Both the position numbers and the translations under genes were made by a program. A model generated the notes under the pieces. It was not told where the DNA came from, ran no database searches, and was given only the letters and a program-made list of their open reading frames with translations. From NCBI GenBank assembly GCA_009746045.1, contig RPFO01000310.1:1517263-1581262 (forward strand): a stretch of 64,000 bases of DNA. Direction: 5' to 3'. Positions 10,701 to 21,217 of this stretch are shown here, piece after piece. The DNA comes from Mesostigma viride. Its lineage: Eukaryota > Streptophyta > Mesostigmatophyceae > Mesostigmatales > Mesostigmataceae. Every line of letters starts with the position of its first letter. Position 1 is the first letter of the stretch.

Positions 10701-12293
10701 CAGAAGAGGACAGAAGGGAAGGGGATGCCAGAAAAGGACATGCCTTTACTCTCTAACCTTCCTCCGACCGCGGGTGCTTGTGCAGCCACCAAGACCAGCC
10801 CCTCTCCCTCCCCCTCCCTCACAAGCGTACACACACGACGCCACCTATGGGCTCGGCAAAAACTTCATTAAGCGAGGGGCCACCACGACACGGAAAGACA
10901 TCAACCAACCCATCTCCCTTTCCCCCCACCCTCTCTCACACATACACACACAACTCTAAAAACTTACCTCTGGTGCTCGCGCAAAAACTTCACCAAGCAA
11001 GGGTCCACCACCACCGGCCTCGATTTCTCCGTGACCTTGACACCCGTGGGCACGGGGCCACCGTCCGCAGGGTCCCAGAGAACGAGCGGCTCGATATCCG
11101 GCGCCAGCTCCTCCTGAGGAATCTCAGGGGCCGCGGGGGGCATGGGCAGGGGGAGACTCATGCTGGGCCCCTTGCACGCGAGCAGCCATGGCACGAATAG
11201 CCGTCGTGCACTGAGTCGTCGGAGGAGCTCGGCGCTGTGTCCTTGTACGCCGGGGCAGGGCGACTGGAAGGGCCGGCGTATGACGGCGGCTCCTTCAGAC
11301 ACGGTGAGGATGGAGGGCAGGAGGGGCTTGCGGCGGATGACGAGGTTGTCGCTGTCGTGTGGAGCAATAAATAGGAAAAACGATAGCAAAAAATGTTGTG
11401 GGAATGCTCTTTAGAAGGAGTAAGAAAGGAACGCAGCAATCATGATGGTAATTATCATGATAATAATAATTCTTAAACAATGAAGGCAAAAGTGCATACA
11501 AGAGGGGGGGACAGTGTGAAAGAGGGGGTGAGAGAGAGGAGAGGGAGGGGTGCGCGGGGGGTTGTGAAGGAAACAAACCATAGCCAAGGAATTTTGATGG
11601 CCTTGCATGTGGCAATCATCACCCCAATTCAACTGATGTCAGTCTGTCATGCCACAGCATTTTTATAATTACCGAAAGCACTATAGTATACTGTAGACCC
11701 TGCTTGCTGCTATCAAAAGCGGTGAATTATAATGCCTGCCAAGCATTCAGGCGACAGATTCTTCGTCAAAAGTGTCTCGTGCACGCGTTGTATAATCCAA
11801 AATACCATGAGCAGGGAGGTGAGGAGGGAGACTCTATGTTAACTAGTATGTTTTCTACGGCCACTCTGAAAGACGGGGAAAGTATTTTGGAGGGACCACG
11901 AGTCCCAGCAACGGCAGCGGCAAGCCAATCAAACTGCCGAGGATGAAGCAGAATGGCAAGGGGGATCACCAAACAGATAACGTACCTTAATATTCCTTCC
12001 ACGTTGGCATTCTTAACGGTAAGCTGGTTTGGCGGAACAACAACTGGCGGGCGAACAAACTTCTTCGTCTTAGAAGTGTCCTCTGAAGCGATGTCGGTCT
12101 TGGCCTTCTTGGCGGCTCCGTCCGCCTCCGCGGCCAATTCTTCGTAATCCTCTGGCGAGATGAGCTTATTACAGCCGGTGCCGGGCTCATAGGATTCATA
12201 GGACGGGCACATCCATCCACCAGGGCAGTCTTCGGTCTCATCTATACGTTGTAACGCGCACTTTTCGCAGCTTTCGCACAAAATTTTTGTCAT
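4782..12293 (-). CDS. RAD54: RAD54-type SNF2 DNA translocase, first eight exons (3' part outside window)
   Basis: Exons in transcript order: 11986-12293, 10968-11351, 10226-10433, 9325-9546, 8626-8751, 7993-8049, 6766-6852, 4782-4877. All have GT-AG borders and join in one frame (496 codons). The start ATG at 12293 has an in-frame TAG just upstream. RAD54 remodels DNA with RAD51 during homologous recombination in the nucleus. Seen: Walker A in [11 protein letters not shown] (exon 3), motif Ia in [10 protein letters not shown] (exon 4), [11 protein letters not shown] and the DEAH box in [12 protein letters not shown] (exon 5), motif III in LLSGTPMQ (exon 6), then [16 protein letters not shown] (exon 7). 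The family part begins near [13 protein letters not shown] and matches plant RAD54 best. The first 50 residues look like a CW-type zinc finger, which is unusual. The C-terminal RecA lobe must lie left of the retroelement. Confidence 0.93.
4903..6197. repeat. 13 bp minisatellite filling RAD54 intron 7
   Basis: About 100 copies of a 13 bp unit (gtgtgtgtgggag on the plus strand), with variants gtatgtgtgggag, gtgtgtgtggaag and gtgtgtgtgggat. An odd block, gtgagtggagtgcgggtgtg, occurs near 5560 and again near 6170. That suggests a larger duplication of about 610 bp (47 units) inside the array. The array starts 26 bp from the 3' splice site of exon 8, so in the transcript it is a very long C-rich tract. 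Because 13 is not a multiple of 3, most frames stay open; the long ORFs here are not genes. Confidence 0.95.
6311..6388. repeat. Three short copies of a cacagaaggca repeat
   Basis: agggcacagaaggca occurs three times, 25-35 bp apart (6312, 6339 and 6367), within RAD54 intron 7. The rest of 6198-6765 holds nothing I recognise. Confidence 0.6.
6996..7165. repeat. 11 bp minisatellite in RAD54 intron 6
   Basis: About 15 imperfect copies of atgttgcaggc, some with g or a changes. The array lies in the 1.1 kb intron between exons 6 and 7, between two decayed copies of the exon 7 acceptor edge (6909-6945 and 7178-7200). Confidence 0.85.
9158..9295. repeat. About 22 bp tandem repeat in RAD54 intron 4
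   Basis: Roughly six degenerate copies of a unit containing gctaccaacaacgctcggct. It lies between exon 5 (8626-8751) and exon 4 (9325-9546). The same intron has a copy of the exon 5 edge at 8932-8970. Confidence 0.7.
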
Positions 12294-13677
12294 CGCAGCC
12301 TACCCACGCGATGGCTGAATACACAGGGTATCAACAGAGCATATCTTAGTTTGTCTCCAGATCACGTGAAGGTGACCTCTTGGTGGCACAGAAACTGGAA
12401 GCACACCACCCTGAGCGCCATGTACGCAGACCTCCGGCGGAAAGCGGCCCATGAATTTGCATTTACCAAAGCGGGGTTTTCAAAATCACCACAGCGGAAC
12501 TTAATCAAGAGCTATCGCACCAATCTGAACATAAATTCGCTTTGGTACATTGGAAGGGCCAAACGCTAGCGTTATGGTAACCATAGCAGTGTTCTGAATT
12601 AGATGCCTAGGCAGTTAGGCACTCTGGATGCTGCAGAGACATGAATGAACCAGCAAATTTCCAGGCTATGGCTGCCAACAACGACCCCGGCAAACAACTT
12701 CATTATTGCCGCATCCAAGCAGGAGATACAGCCATACAGGGTAGTGCGAGGGAAATTCAACTGTTCGGCCGGACTTACAGTCTCTCGCCAGCGCATTTTA
12801 GCGCGTGAAGGGAAAGCCCCACGTCTCACGCAGCTCTTGACCGGACAATCCAGTATTAGCCAATCACAGGTCTACAAGCAGAGCAAGTACCAAAAACAGC
12901 GGTGGGTCCATCAGGCTGGAGATCACGGCGGTACCGTTTTTGCGCAAGAGTGGATCGAATCGATTCGACCCGCATCGGCAAATTCCTAGCCGACGCTTGT
13001 CCGACCGCGGCCGTCTCGGTGAAGACTTTGAGAAGTTTGGGGAAAGCTTCTGTGAAACCAAGTCAGCGCGGCGGGCCGCGCAGGCGAAACCTAACTGTTT
13101 AGGGTTATCGGGCACTCTCGGTCCAGAGAGCGCCCCCCGAGATCGAAACGGCTTATCGAAATCGCTCGAGGTTTGCCATGTATATAGTGACCTCTCTCAA
13201 GCAAAAGCTTGCGTTGGTGTGAGTTTTGGACCGTTCATTTCACGATCCAACGCCCCAGTTACTCGGAAATAAGCGCGACGCTTGTGTACGTCAGAATAAA
13301 ATTGCCGTTGGATCAAAGATCCATCGTCCAATTAGTAGACGCCAATGGAAACTTGCCGCTTCCACACACAGCCCGGCGGCTGACAGCTTTATTTCTGTCC
13401 CCTTCGCCAATGGGCCGCAAGGCCGCAGCCCAGGCGGCCATGCCACGGGCAAAGCCTGGGCAAAGTGAAGTATTAGGTAAGTAGCTTTACAGTGCAGCCG
13501 GATAATTATTATACACAGCAGCATTGCAGCAGCATGCATCATCTCAATTTTGCATGGCACTGGGAGGAGAAGTAAGGAAACGGTGCCGCCCTTGCGTCCC
13601 ATCGGATGATTCCGCCTGCTTTAGTCACCCTTTGAAACGACTGGATGTGAGAAATCGTAGTTACGCCGAGGATTAGA
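12294..13677. other. Intergenic region between RAD54 and SUA5
   Basis: The two genes are transcribed away from each other, so this stretch should hold both promoters. No ORF with protein-like composition and no repeat was recognised. I could not assign a TATA box or transcription start. Confidence 0.5.
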
Positions 13678-14040
13678 TTGTTTTTTGGTTACCTGGGCGG
13701 CCGCCTCGGACGGAATGCGGTCTCCAGGATTACCGGGCGCGCGTTCGATATCGAGACTTCCAGTTTCTGTCTGATGCTGCGCTGCGGCATTTTAGGCAGT
13801 CATTTTCCGGCTTGCCCTCAATCACAAGAGCGTAGTTGCTGCAATTTCCCAACGGGAGAGCGGGCGCGGGCGCCATTACAACCACCCTTGCACTGGGGGT
13901 TAGGAGCCGCAAGGGATTTCGATTTGCCCTTTCGAAATGGATTAACAACGCCGTCGGGCCGTTCGTCCGCTACAAAGCTCTTCACGCATAACCGAGCTGC
14001 ATTTCTCATTGCGTCAGCGACCGCCGCACGCTACGCCACC

Positions 14041-15816
14041 ATGGTCCCCAACCCACCGCAATGTGAGAACGGCTTCAACACTGTAATCTGGCCGGCAGAT
14101 GCCGACGGTATCGCGCTCGCCGCCAAATGGCTGCAAGAGGGCCAGGCGGTTGGTTTCCCCACCGAGACCGTCTACGGGCTCGGAGCCGACGCCTCCCGAG
14201 ACGAGGCCGTGAAGCGCATTTTCTCCGCCAAGGGCCGGCCCGCCGATAACCCGCTCATTTGCCACGTGGCGAGCGCCGAGGCGGCCAGGAACATCGTCAC
14301 CGGTTTCGACGGCTCGGATGGCATCGTCCAACATCTGGCATCCACGTTCTGGCCTGGCCCGCTGACCCTGGTTCTCCCCGTTCGCCAGCATGAGGACCCC
14401 AGCCGCATCCTAGTCTCTCGCCTCGTGACCGCCGGGCTGGACACAGTGGGCGTGCGCGTCCCCTCCCACCCGGTCGCGTTAGCACTCTTGCAGGCTTGTG
14501 GGCCAAATATAGCCGTCGCGGCCCCCTCGGCGAATTTGAGCGGGCGGCCGAGCCCGACGTGTGCGGAGCACGTGCTAAGGGACCTCCAGGGACGTATACC
14601 AGGCGTGCTCGACGGGGGGGACTGCCACGTGGGGGTCGAATCAACCGTGTTGGACTGCACTTGCCGCCCGTTTGTGATCCTGCGCCCGGGCGGCGTCACG
14701 CTGGCTCAGCTCAGGGGGGTCTTGGGCGCTCAGAATGTGGTCATGGGGTCTGGCTCGGTGGAGAAGATCTCCCCCGCTGATGCTGTCGCCGGCACGAATA
14801 CCAATCCTCATGCTTCTGTGTCTGGCACGGGTCGCCATCCTTCTGCTATCGCTGGCAGCAACGACCGTGCTAATTCTGTCGCCGGCACCCATGATGCCAC
14901 CGTCACTAGCAGGCATGCTGCTGCTAGTGATGCTGTCTTGGGATCAGCCAGGGATGGCCAAGGGGCCAATGGTGTCGTCGCAAAGGCAGCTGAAAATGGC
15001 ATCGCTGCGAACGGTATTGTTGCAAGTGGAATTGCTGCGAATTCTGCAGAGAGCGGCTCATCCCATGACGCTAACAGGGATGGTTCACTGCGCACGGGTG
15101 CTGAGGATGGTCTTGGCTCATCTCGGGGGGATGCCGAGGGCGGGGCATCCCACGAGGGGCATGGCAAGAAACCGTCGGGCCCCAAGGCACCAGGCATGAA
15201 ATACGTCCACTACGCACCGAGGCGCGCCGCCATCCATTTCGTGTCGAGCATGGATCAGGCCAGGCTGAATGAGCTGGTCGCAGAGGCCAAGGCGAGGGGG
15301 CAGCGGGTGGGGGTGATGCGGCCGCGGACAGGTGGGGAAGCGGGGAGCGACGAGGCGGTTGCTGACGCTGACGGCGGTGGCCCGTCCCAGGCTCGGGCGG
15401 GTCCAATCAATGGGGCGGTGACATGTGGCAGCGTATCAGAGGGGGCCGTGTTGGATGGGCGCCGAGGGGGGGGTGAGCATACCGCGGGAACGGACTTGGC
15501 TGAGGGGGAGACTCAGGTCAATGGGTTTAATGGGGGAAATGGGGGGTATGGTGCCCGTGCTTTGAATGGGGTCAGTGAGACGGGTGGCCATGCTGATACC
15601 GGCGGGGCATGCGCTGACGTCGTCAGGTACTGCGGGTCGGCGGTGGACCTTGAGAGCGCGGCCAGGGAGCTGTACCGGTGCCTGCGCTCGTTTGACGAGG
15701 ACGAGGATGTGGGGCGTGGCGTGGATGTCGTCTTTGCGTATGGGTTTTCGGCAGATACCGTGGGCGAGGCGGTGCTTAATCGGCTGCTGCATGCGAGCCG
15801 GAAGACGGTGGAATGA
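14041..15816 (+). CDS. SUA5: Threonylcarbamoyl-AMP synthase (Sua5/YrdC family)
   Basis: This enzyme makes threonylcarbamoyl-AMP from threonine, bicarbonate and ATP for the t6A37 modification of tRNAs that read ANN codons. The 591-residue product has a YrdC domain at about residues 15-230, with GFPTETVYGLGADA, the KGRPADNPL loop and SANLSG near residue 163. The C-terminal Sua5 domain begins at PGMKYVHYAP, near residue 385. The start at 14041 sits in a perfect GCCACCATGG context. The frame is open further upstream with another ATG at 13774, which would add an Arg/Ser/Ala-rich leader that could be an organelle transit peptide. The protein is longer than usual (350-430 residues) because of two low-complexity inserts: about 231-380 (Ala/Ser/Gly/Asn) between the domains, and about 435-525 (Gly-rich) inside the Sua5 domain. 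No intron is seen. Confidence 0.93.
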   Translation: MVPNPPQCENGFNTVIWPADADGIALAAKWLQEGQAVGFPTETVYGLGADASRDEAVKRIFSAKGRPADNPLICHVASAEAARNIVTGFDGSDGIVQHLASTFWPGPLTLVLPVRQHEDPSRILVSRLVTAGLDTVGVRVPSHPVALALLQACGPNIAVAAPSANLSGRPSPTCAEHVLRDLQGRIPGVLDGGDCHVGVESTVLDCTCRPFVILRPGGVTLAQLRGVLGAQNVVMGSGSVEKISPADAVAGTNTNPHASVSGTGRHPSAIAGSNDRANSVAGTHDATVTSRHAAASDAVLGSARDGQGANGVVAKAAENGIAANGIVASGIAANSAESGSSHDANRDGSLRTGAEDGLGSSRGDAEGGASHEGHGKKPSGPKAPGMKYVHYAPRRAAIHFVSSMDQARLNELVAEAKARGQRVGVMRPRTGGEAGSDEAVADADGGGPSQARAGPINGAVTCGSVSEGAVLDGRRGGGEHTAGTDLAEGETQVNGFNGGNGGYGARALNGVSETGGHADTGGACADVVRYCGSAVDLESAARELYRCLRSFDEDEDVGRGVDVVFAYGFSADTVGEAVLNRLLHASRKTVE

Positions 15817-17067
15817 TGAGGCTACAGTGTTATTTTCTTTTGCAATCCACCGATTGAGAGAATTCTTTCAACCTAGCTGCGCTTGTGCCACTAATTTATT
15901 AACGGGGTCGCCATCACTGGCAAGAGTATATATTCTGGAAACTTGTCGGCTGGCCTGCTGGGTCATAGCATTGCAGTTACTGGGGCTAAGTCAGAACCGC
16001 AGGTTTTATTATATTGAGAATGACCAAATTACCTGGGACCACACAATTATCTACACGGGCAAGGACAAGAGTCACAAGACAGACGGGATATCAGAAGAAA
16101 ATACCCATTAATTTGAAGTACGACAAGTATAATCATCCATCTTTGACACAGTCACATGAATATCTAATTACAAATGGCATGCGCTCTGAGCAACATAACT
16201 GCAATGCAATATCAGTTCGTACTCGGAGCAATATCAACGACAGGGGCATTGCGGCCCTCCCCACCCACAGTGCCGGGGTTGTGTTCATGTACTTCTCGTC
16301 GGATTCATTTGCAGATCGCGTTTTCCGCGTTTTCCGCGGCCTGGCACTGAACGCAAAGGTTTTCACCTTTGCGGAGTGTCTGATCAGAATGTACTTCTTG
16401 CCGCCAACCAGGCTTGTCGGCCGCCTTTCTCCACTACATGAAGAAGTTAGGCAATATAGGCAGTTGATGTTGAGCGATGTTTACCATGCTATTCATTACA
16501 AACCATTCCTAAGCTTCTCGGGAAACGCCGGCCCCTGAATGCAATGAGATTATTTCAAAATGACAGCTCACACAACGCTGGCACGACTTCCGTTGGAAAG
16601 CAAAACAGAAAATAACCTACCAGGCCAGGCGGTGTCTTAAACACGCCACCATGAAGGCAGTATATAAACGAGGCAATGCTTGGAAGCCGTATTCAGATTC
16701 CTCTTTCAAATATAGATGCGCTTGTCGGTGGCGCTGACTCGGGCCATGGCTGACATCATGCTCCGCCGTACGCGGGCTGATTTTGCGGTGCAGCAGGGCT
16801 AATAGGTTCCTCCCGTTAGGAGTTTCCATTGGTCTTATCGTAGTATAGAGCTTTGACATGGCTCTGTATATAGGTTTATAGCTGGGCGTTTGCTTTGGTT
16901 TGAGTGATTTCACTCTGCTGTAAGTAATTATATTTTTTAAAAATAGATGCAGCCCGGCAGGCAGTCATTGTGAATCCTGATACCAAATTTTTAAACTTTG
17001 GTGATAGAGCGCAAAGGATATCAGTGCAGCACCAAAAAAAACGGCAGTCCCATGGCTATATAATGGC
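15817..17067. other. Intergenic, no gene seen
   Basis: AT-richer DNA downstream of SUA5. Several short ORFs exist in all frames but none has a recognisable domain. No tandem repeat was seen. Confidence 0.5.
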
Positions 17068-18897
17068 CAGCTACCGCCGTTCACCGAGCTCGAGCTGAGC
17101 ACCGCCGCCAAGCAACTCCGCTTCTACGCCGCCGTTGGACCTGACCAGCTCCCAGCCCCGGTGATTAAGCTGACGGCGCTCACGGGGTTCCTGCTTGACG
17201 TCTGCAACCGGATCCTGCTTGCCGACGCGCCGCCGATTCCTGAGTGGCAGCACAGCTACCGTATTATGCTGTACAAAAACAAAGGTTCCCCCGTGATGAC
17301 CCCGCCAACTACAGAGGAGTCTGCATCCAGAGCGCCGCACTCAAGTTGTTCATGCGCATGATCCTCAACCGCCTTCGTTCTGCTCTCGACTGTCACTCTC
17401 GACTGTTAATTAATAGACACGTGACTGCGTCACGTGAGCATAAGTCCTCAGTGGGAGGGGAACATGGGACGGAATGGATGGTGTAAGCTATCTAGGTCCT
17501 AGTTACAGGGGTGTGGGCACCGCGGCCCGAATCGCCATGACTGTCACCTTGGGGAAAGTCAAATGGGCTTCTGTCCTGGGCGCAACACCGTCATGGCCAT
17601 CTTCGTCGCGCGTCGCCTCTTCGAGGAAATCGCTCTCCTGCAACCTGGTGAGTTTCCCGCCATCCTGATCTTCGTCGACTTCATCAAGGCTTTGGATTCT
17701 GTCCTCTGGGACGCTCTATGGGCTGTACTTGCTCGCGCTCGCGTCCCCACTCCCCTGATTAACGTCATCCGCACGCTGTATGAGGGGTCGACCACTTCGG
17801 TGCGCACTCAACACGGCATTACCCCGTCATGCCCACTGCAGACCGGCGTCTGGCAGGGTTGCGTCCTGTCGCCGTACCTGTTTATTATTGTAGCGGATTA
17901 TGTTATGCGCCAGGCACGTGCTCGCTTTGCTAGCATTGCAGGCCGTGCCCCTGGCCTAGCGATCACGAACGAGCTTGGGGAATTAAGGGGGGCCGACTAA
18001 CAAGCAGATTTTACTAGCTGACCTCATTTATGCCGACGACATCACGCTCATCGAGAAGCCGGAGTCTGCCCAACTTTGGCTGGACTGCCTGGCGCTCGAG
18101 GCTCAGGCGGTTGGTGTAGAAATCAGCCCCAAAACGGAGGCCCTGGCCCTCGGCATGGTAGGGCCCCCACCCACACTTTGCCTCTTAGACGATGCCGAGG
18201 TCAACTACCCTCCTTCAGGCCGCTTCAAGCTGCTCGCCAGTTGGCTTCCCGACTGCGAGGACGACCTGACGACACGGATCGGCATGGCGTGGGCGCACCT
18301 CCATGACCACCGCCGCTGGTGGAGCAACCCCGCCCTACCCCGGATCGTCAAGCGTGACCTCTTCAAGGTCGTCATTCTGACGATCCTGACCTACGGCGCC
18401 GAGACCTGGACACTGACGCAGGAGGAGCTGGAGCAACGACTCGACGGCAACGTCACCAAGATGCTGCGCCAGGCCCTTAACATCCCCTTTGGTTTGCACA
18501 TTAGTAATGAGAATCTGTACGCTGATTTGCCCTATGTTTCCCACATTATTAGGCACAGGCGCCTGGGCCTAGCCGGGCACCTGGCTTGCACAGATCAGGT
18601 AGAAACATCAGATAGACTAGCTGGCACCAAGCCCGCCCAGCCTGGGCGATATGTCCTCACCTGGCGTGCCCCCGGCCGCGCGCGGCAGGGCCGCCACCCG
18701 TGGACTTTTCGTGATAGACTCGGCATGGACATGTGCTACACTAGACGTGACGGGCTCACACCCGGGCAGCCTCCTGGTTTGTCTGTAATATGGAGGCAGA
18801 TGGTGCGCAAGGATAGATGGCAAGTAGTGATGAAGGAGACCACCCCCAAGCCTGTGGGGGCTCCGCGTGTGACCAAGTATGGCATTCATAGCGATTC
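17068..18897 (+). pseudogene. 5'-truncated LINE reverse transcriptase, broken (RTE-like)
   Basis: Homology begins abruptly with PPFTELELSTAAKQL and VGPDQLPAPVIKL. The frame then slips by -1 in a C5 run (about 17287-17291) to DDPANYRGVCIQS and LKLFMRMILNRL. The coding sequence is next interrupted by a 142 bp insertion (17397-17538). It resumes with ESQMGFCPGRNT, FVDFIKALDSVLWD and WQGCVLSPYLF, and after a stop at 17998-18000 with YADDITLIEK. The C-terminal part, from about 18155, has LTYGAETWTLTQEELEQRL and HRRLGLAGHLACTDQ, a pattern typical of RTE-like LINE tails. No endonuclease part remains. Two fragments of the same family lie at 39075-39838 and 40083-40510. Confidence 0.8.
17397..17538 (+). 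mobile_element. 142 bp insertion with 9 bp target duplication inside the LINE
   Basis: The insertion is flanked by GACTGTCAC at 17388-17396 and 17539-17547. Taking out the insert and one copy restores the RT reading frame across this point. It contains ttaattaatagacacgtgac near its left end and a palindromic cacgtgactgcgtcacgtg. It is too short to code. A near-identical inverted copy lies at 18898-19022, and shorter related stretches lie near 20739-20775 and 20939-21010. It could be a MITE or a solo terminal repeat. Confidence 0.65.
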
Positions 18898-19022
18898 GGG
18901 CCGCGGTGCCCACACCCCTGTAACTAGGACCTAGATAGCTTACACCATCCATTCCATCCCATGTACCCCTCCCACTGAGGACTTATGCTATAACGTGACG
19001 CAGTCACGTGTCTATTAATTAA
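18898..19022 (-). repeat. Inverted second copy of the 142 bp repeat
   Basis: The reverse complement matches 17407-17538 almost throughout, with differences such as ttatagcataag in place of gagcataag. It replaces the expected 3' end of the LINE. The two copies thus form an inverted pair about 1.36 kb apart. Confidence 0.75.
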
Positions 19023-19299
19023 TTTAATTAATAATGGCCAGGCCTGGGGCTAGCCAAATTCTTTCAAGCCGTTTAGAAATCAATTGCCCGGGCAGTTTGC
19101 GGGGGGGGCTGCACAATGAGTGCGGTTGGCTGCACTCATCCCAGGCATCATTCTCCGCTATCAGTGCGCGAGGTCGTTTCAGTCTAAGATGATCACGCAC
19201 TGCACCGCAAAGAAGAAGAGGAAAATTTAGATGGCAAGTGTCAGGCATCCGTCTGCAGCTTACGTTGTTCACTGCTACAGCAGCTTCAACTGGCGCCCT

Positions 19300-19927
19300 T
19301 TAAGTATCCGTGTCAAATACTGAGACACGAGCAAAGCATTTCTCGTAATACACCATGGTGTGACCGTCGTCAGGATCCACTTCGCGGCGGCTTTCCACGA
19401 AACCGCGCGCCTCAGTCCCAAAATTGGCAAGCCGGTCACATGAAGTCGTTAGTCAACAACACAGCTTTGCAGAACCCCTGCTCAGCAGCCCAGCTTTCCA
19501 AATGCTCTAGCAACTGGCTGCCCACCCCACTTCGCCTTGCCTTTTCTACTACGCTCATCCTCCTGATCTCGGCAATCCCCTTGTCCGCATCCAGGACCTG
19601 GAGGCCCACCATCCCCAACACGTCGTCATCGTCATCGGGGTGCACAGCGACCCAACAGCAGCCAAGACACCGTGAGGTAGGCGGCGCAGTCAAGTCGTAT
19701 ACTTCCTCAATGCAACCCAGATCGCCCTGAAAGCAACTTTCAATATACTCCTTGAATAATTCCAAGAGTTGCGGACTTCCGAGGCGACCGTAATAGAGCA
19801 TACCGTCTTTGAAGATTTCCCATACGTGGGGCGCATCTGTAGACCGGTATCTCCTAATGTGAGCCATGAATTGCGGGGGCCTCGCAACTGCCCTAGCTGA
19901 AGCTTCTCGCCCGTCTCCTGCTGTCAT
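19300..19927 (-). CDS. GNAT N-acetyltransferase (NAT8-like), with one frameshift
   Basis: The main frame runs from 19927 to 19436 (163 codons); a second possible start, giving MAHIRRYRS, is at 19867. The acetyl-CoA-binding region is clear: VLGMVGLQVLDAD, IAEIRRMSV and the RRSGVGSQLLEHL loop (motif A). HIRRYRSTDAPHVWEIFKDG resembles the N-terminus of NAT8-type enzymes. The frame stops in LLTNDFM, but a +1 shift at the catgtgacc site (about 19437) continues in a conserved-looking tail with DGHTMVYYEK and a stop at 19300. The substrate cannot be told. The shift could be an assembly error or an early pseudogene. No intron was found. Confidence 0.75.
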
Positions 19928-20524
19928 AAAGAGTACTCTTAGTTGGCAAGTGAACGCGCTGTCAATTTAGGCCATGCAGCACAGTTATCACGCGGCATTT
20001 ATGGTCCCCCGCCTTTCATCATGCAGTACATGCCATGCCAGAGCGGCCATCGGCAACAGCTGTTGGCAAACTGAAGTCTGATAAACATCCTGGATGCCTT
20101 GTCGCCACGTGTCCAGGAGATCCGTGCGGAAACGAGCTCGTGCTGTCACTTCTTGAGGGCTTGAGACTTGAGACCCGATCGAGGCATGGCGGCGGCCGGC
20201 GGCAGCAGGCGGCGCCGGCGAGGCGTGGCTCGGCGCCGGCAGCGCCCCATGCAGTGAGCAATCGCCGCCGGGCCTCGGGATCGATTTCATCCTGGCCACT
20301 CGATAAAACCTCATTGGCAGCTCGATCATATGTCGGTCAGGCCCAAGGGCCTTACAGCATGATACAGTTGGTCAAACACCAGTGTCAGTTTCACACTTCA
20401 AATGCGGTCTAGATTGGTCAGCCGGTTAGGTACCGACCATTGCGGACTAGCTGAACTAATTGATCACACAGTTTGACAAAATCAGTATATTATGGAATTC
20501 CAAAAACAGTAGGCTTATGAGATT
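19928..20524. other. Intergenic, no gene seen
   Basis: A GC-rich stretch with ggcggc runs lies at about 20180-20240. There is no recognisable coding region. It ends at the left TA of the pogo-like element. Confidence 0.5.
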
Positions 20525-21217
20525 TACCGTAGTGGTCAAAATCACTTTGCGACAAACCTACTTTGCGACCCCAAAACTGGGTGAAATTTATAGTTTGCGA
20601 CCCAAAATGAAGGAAAAGTTTTAGGTTAGCGAGCCCATCGACTTGTTTATGGTCAGTGGCAGGTACCCAGCTTATCAATGAGTCATCTGTCACAGATTAG
20701 TCTGATTAGTTATAATATAGGGCCGGGCATGGCCCTGAGTGGTCACGTGTCTAGGTATTAATTAATTAATTTATGGTTTTGAGTGGCCCGGTGCGGCCAT
20801 GGAAGGTGAGGCCGGCATGCACTTCATGATAGGTAATGATTTTCCATTAAACACTAGGCGTAACATTTCATTATGTTGAGTCCTCAGCAGTCCATGATTA
20901 ATTAATTAATTAATGTACAAGTGTCGGCGCGGTCCGGCACGTGAGCATAATGAGCGTTCCTCCGTCAACTGATGGGAGGACTAGAACATGGCCGGCACTC
21001 CATGATCACTATGGTGTAAAACCCAACAAACATGACATGGCAGATGCAAACAGAGAGCATGGCACTCCATGATAACTAGGGTGTACCATGGACAAGGTAC
21101 CCAATTAAAAGGCTGCCACAAAGGTAAGGACGCTGACCATAAACACCGGCAATCGTGATGAAAGAAACCGACGTGAATGTCACAATGAGGAAATCTCAAT
21201 GTGCAGCGACTAACTTC

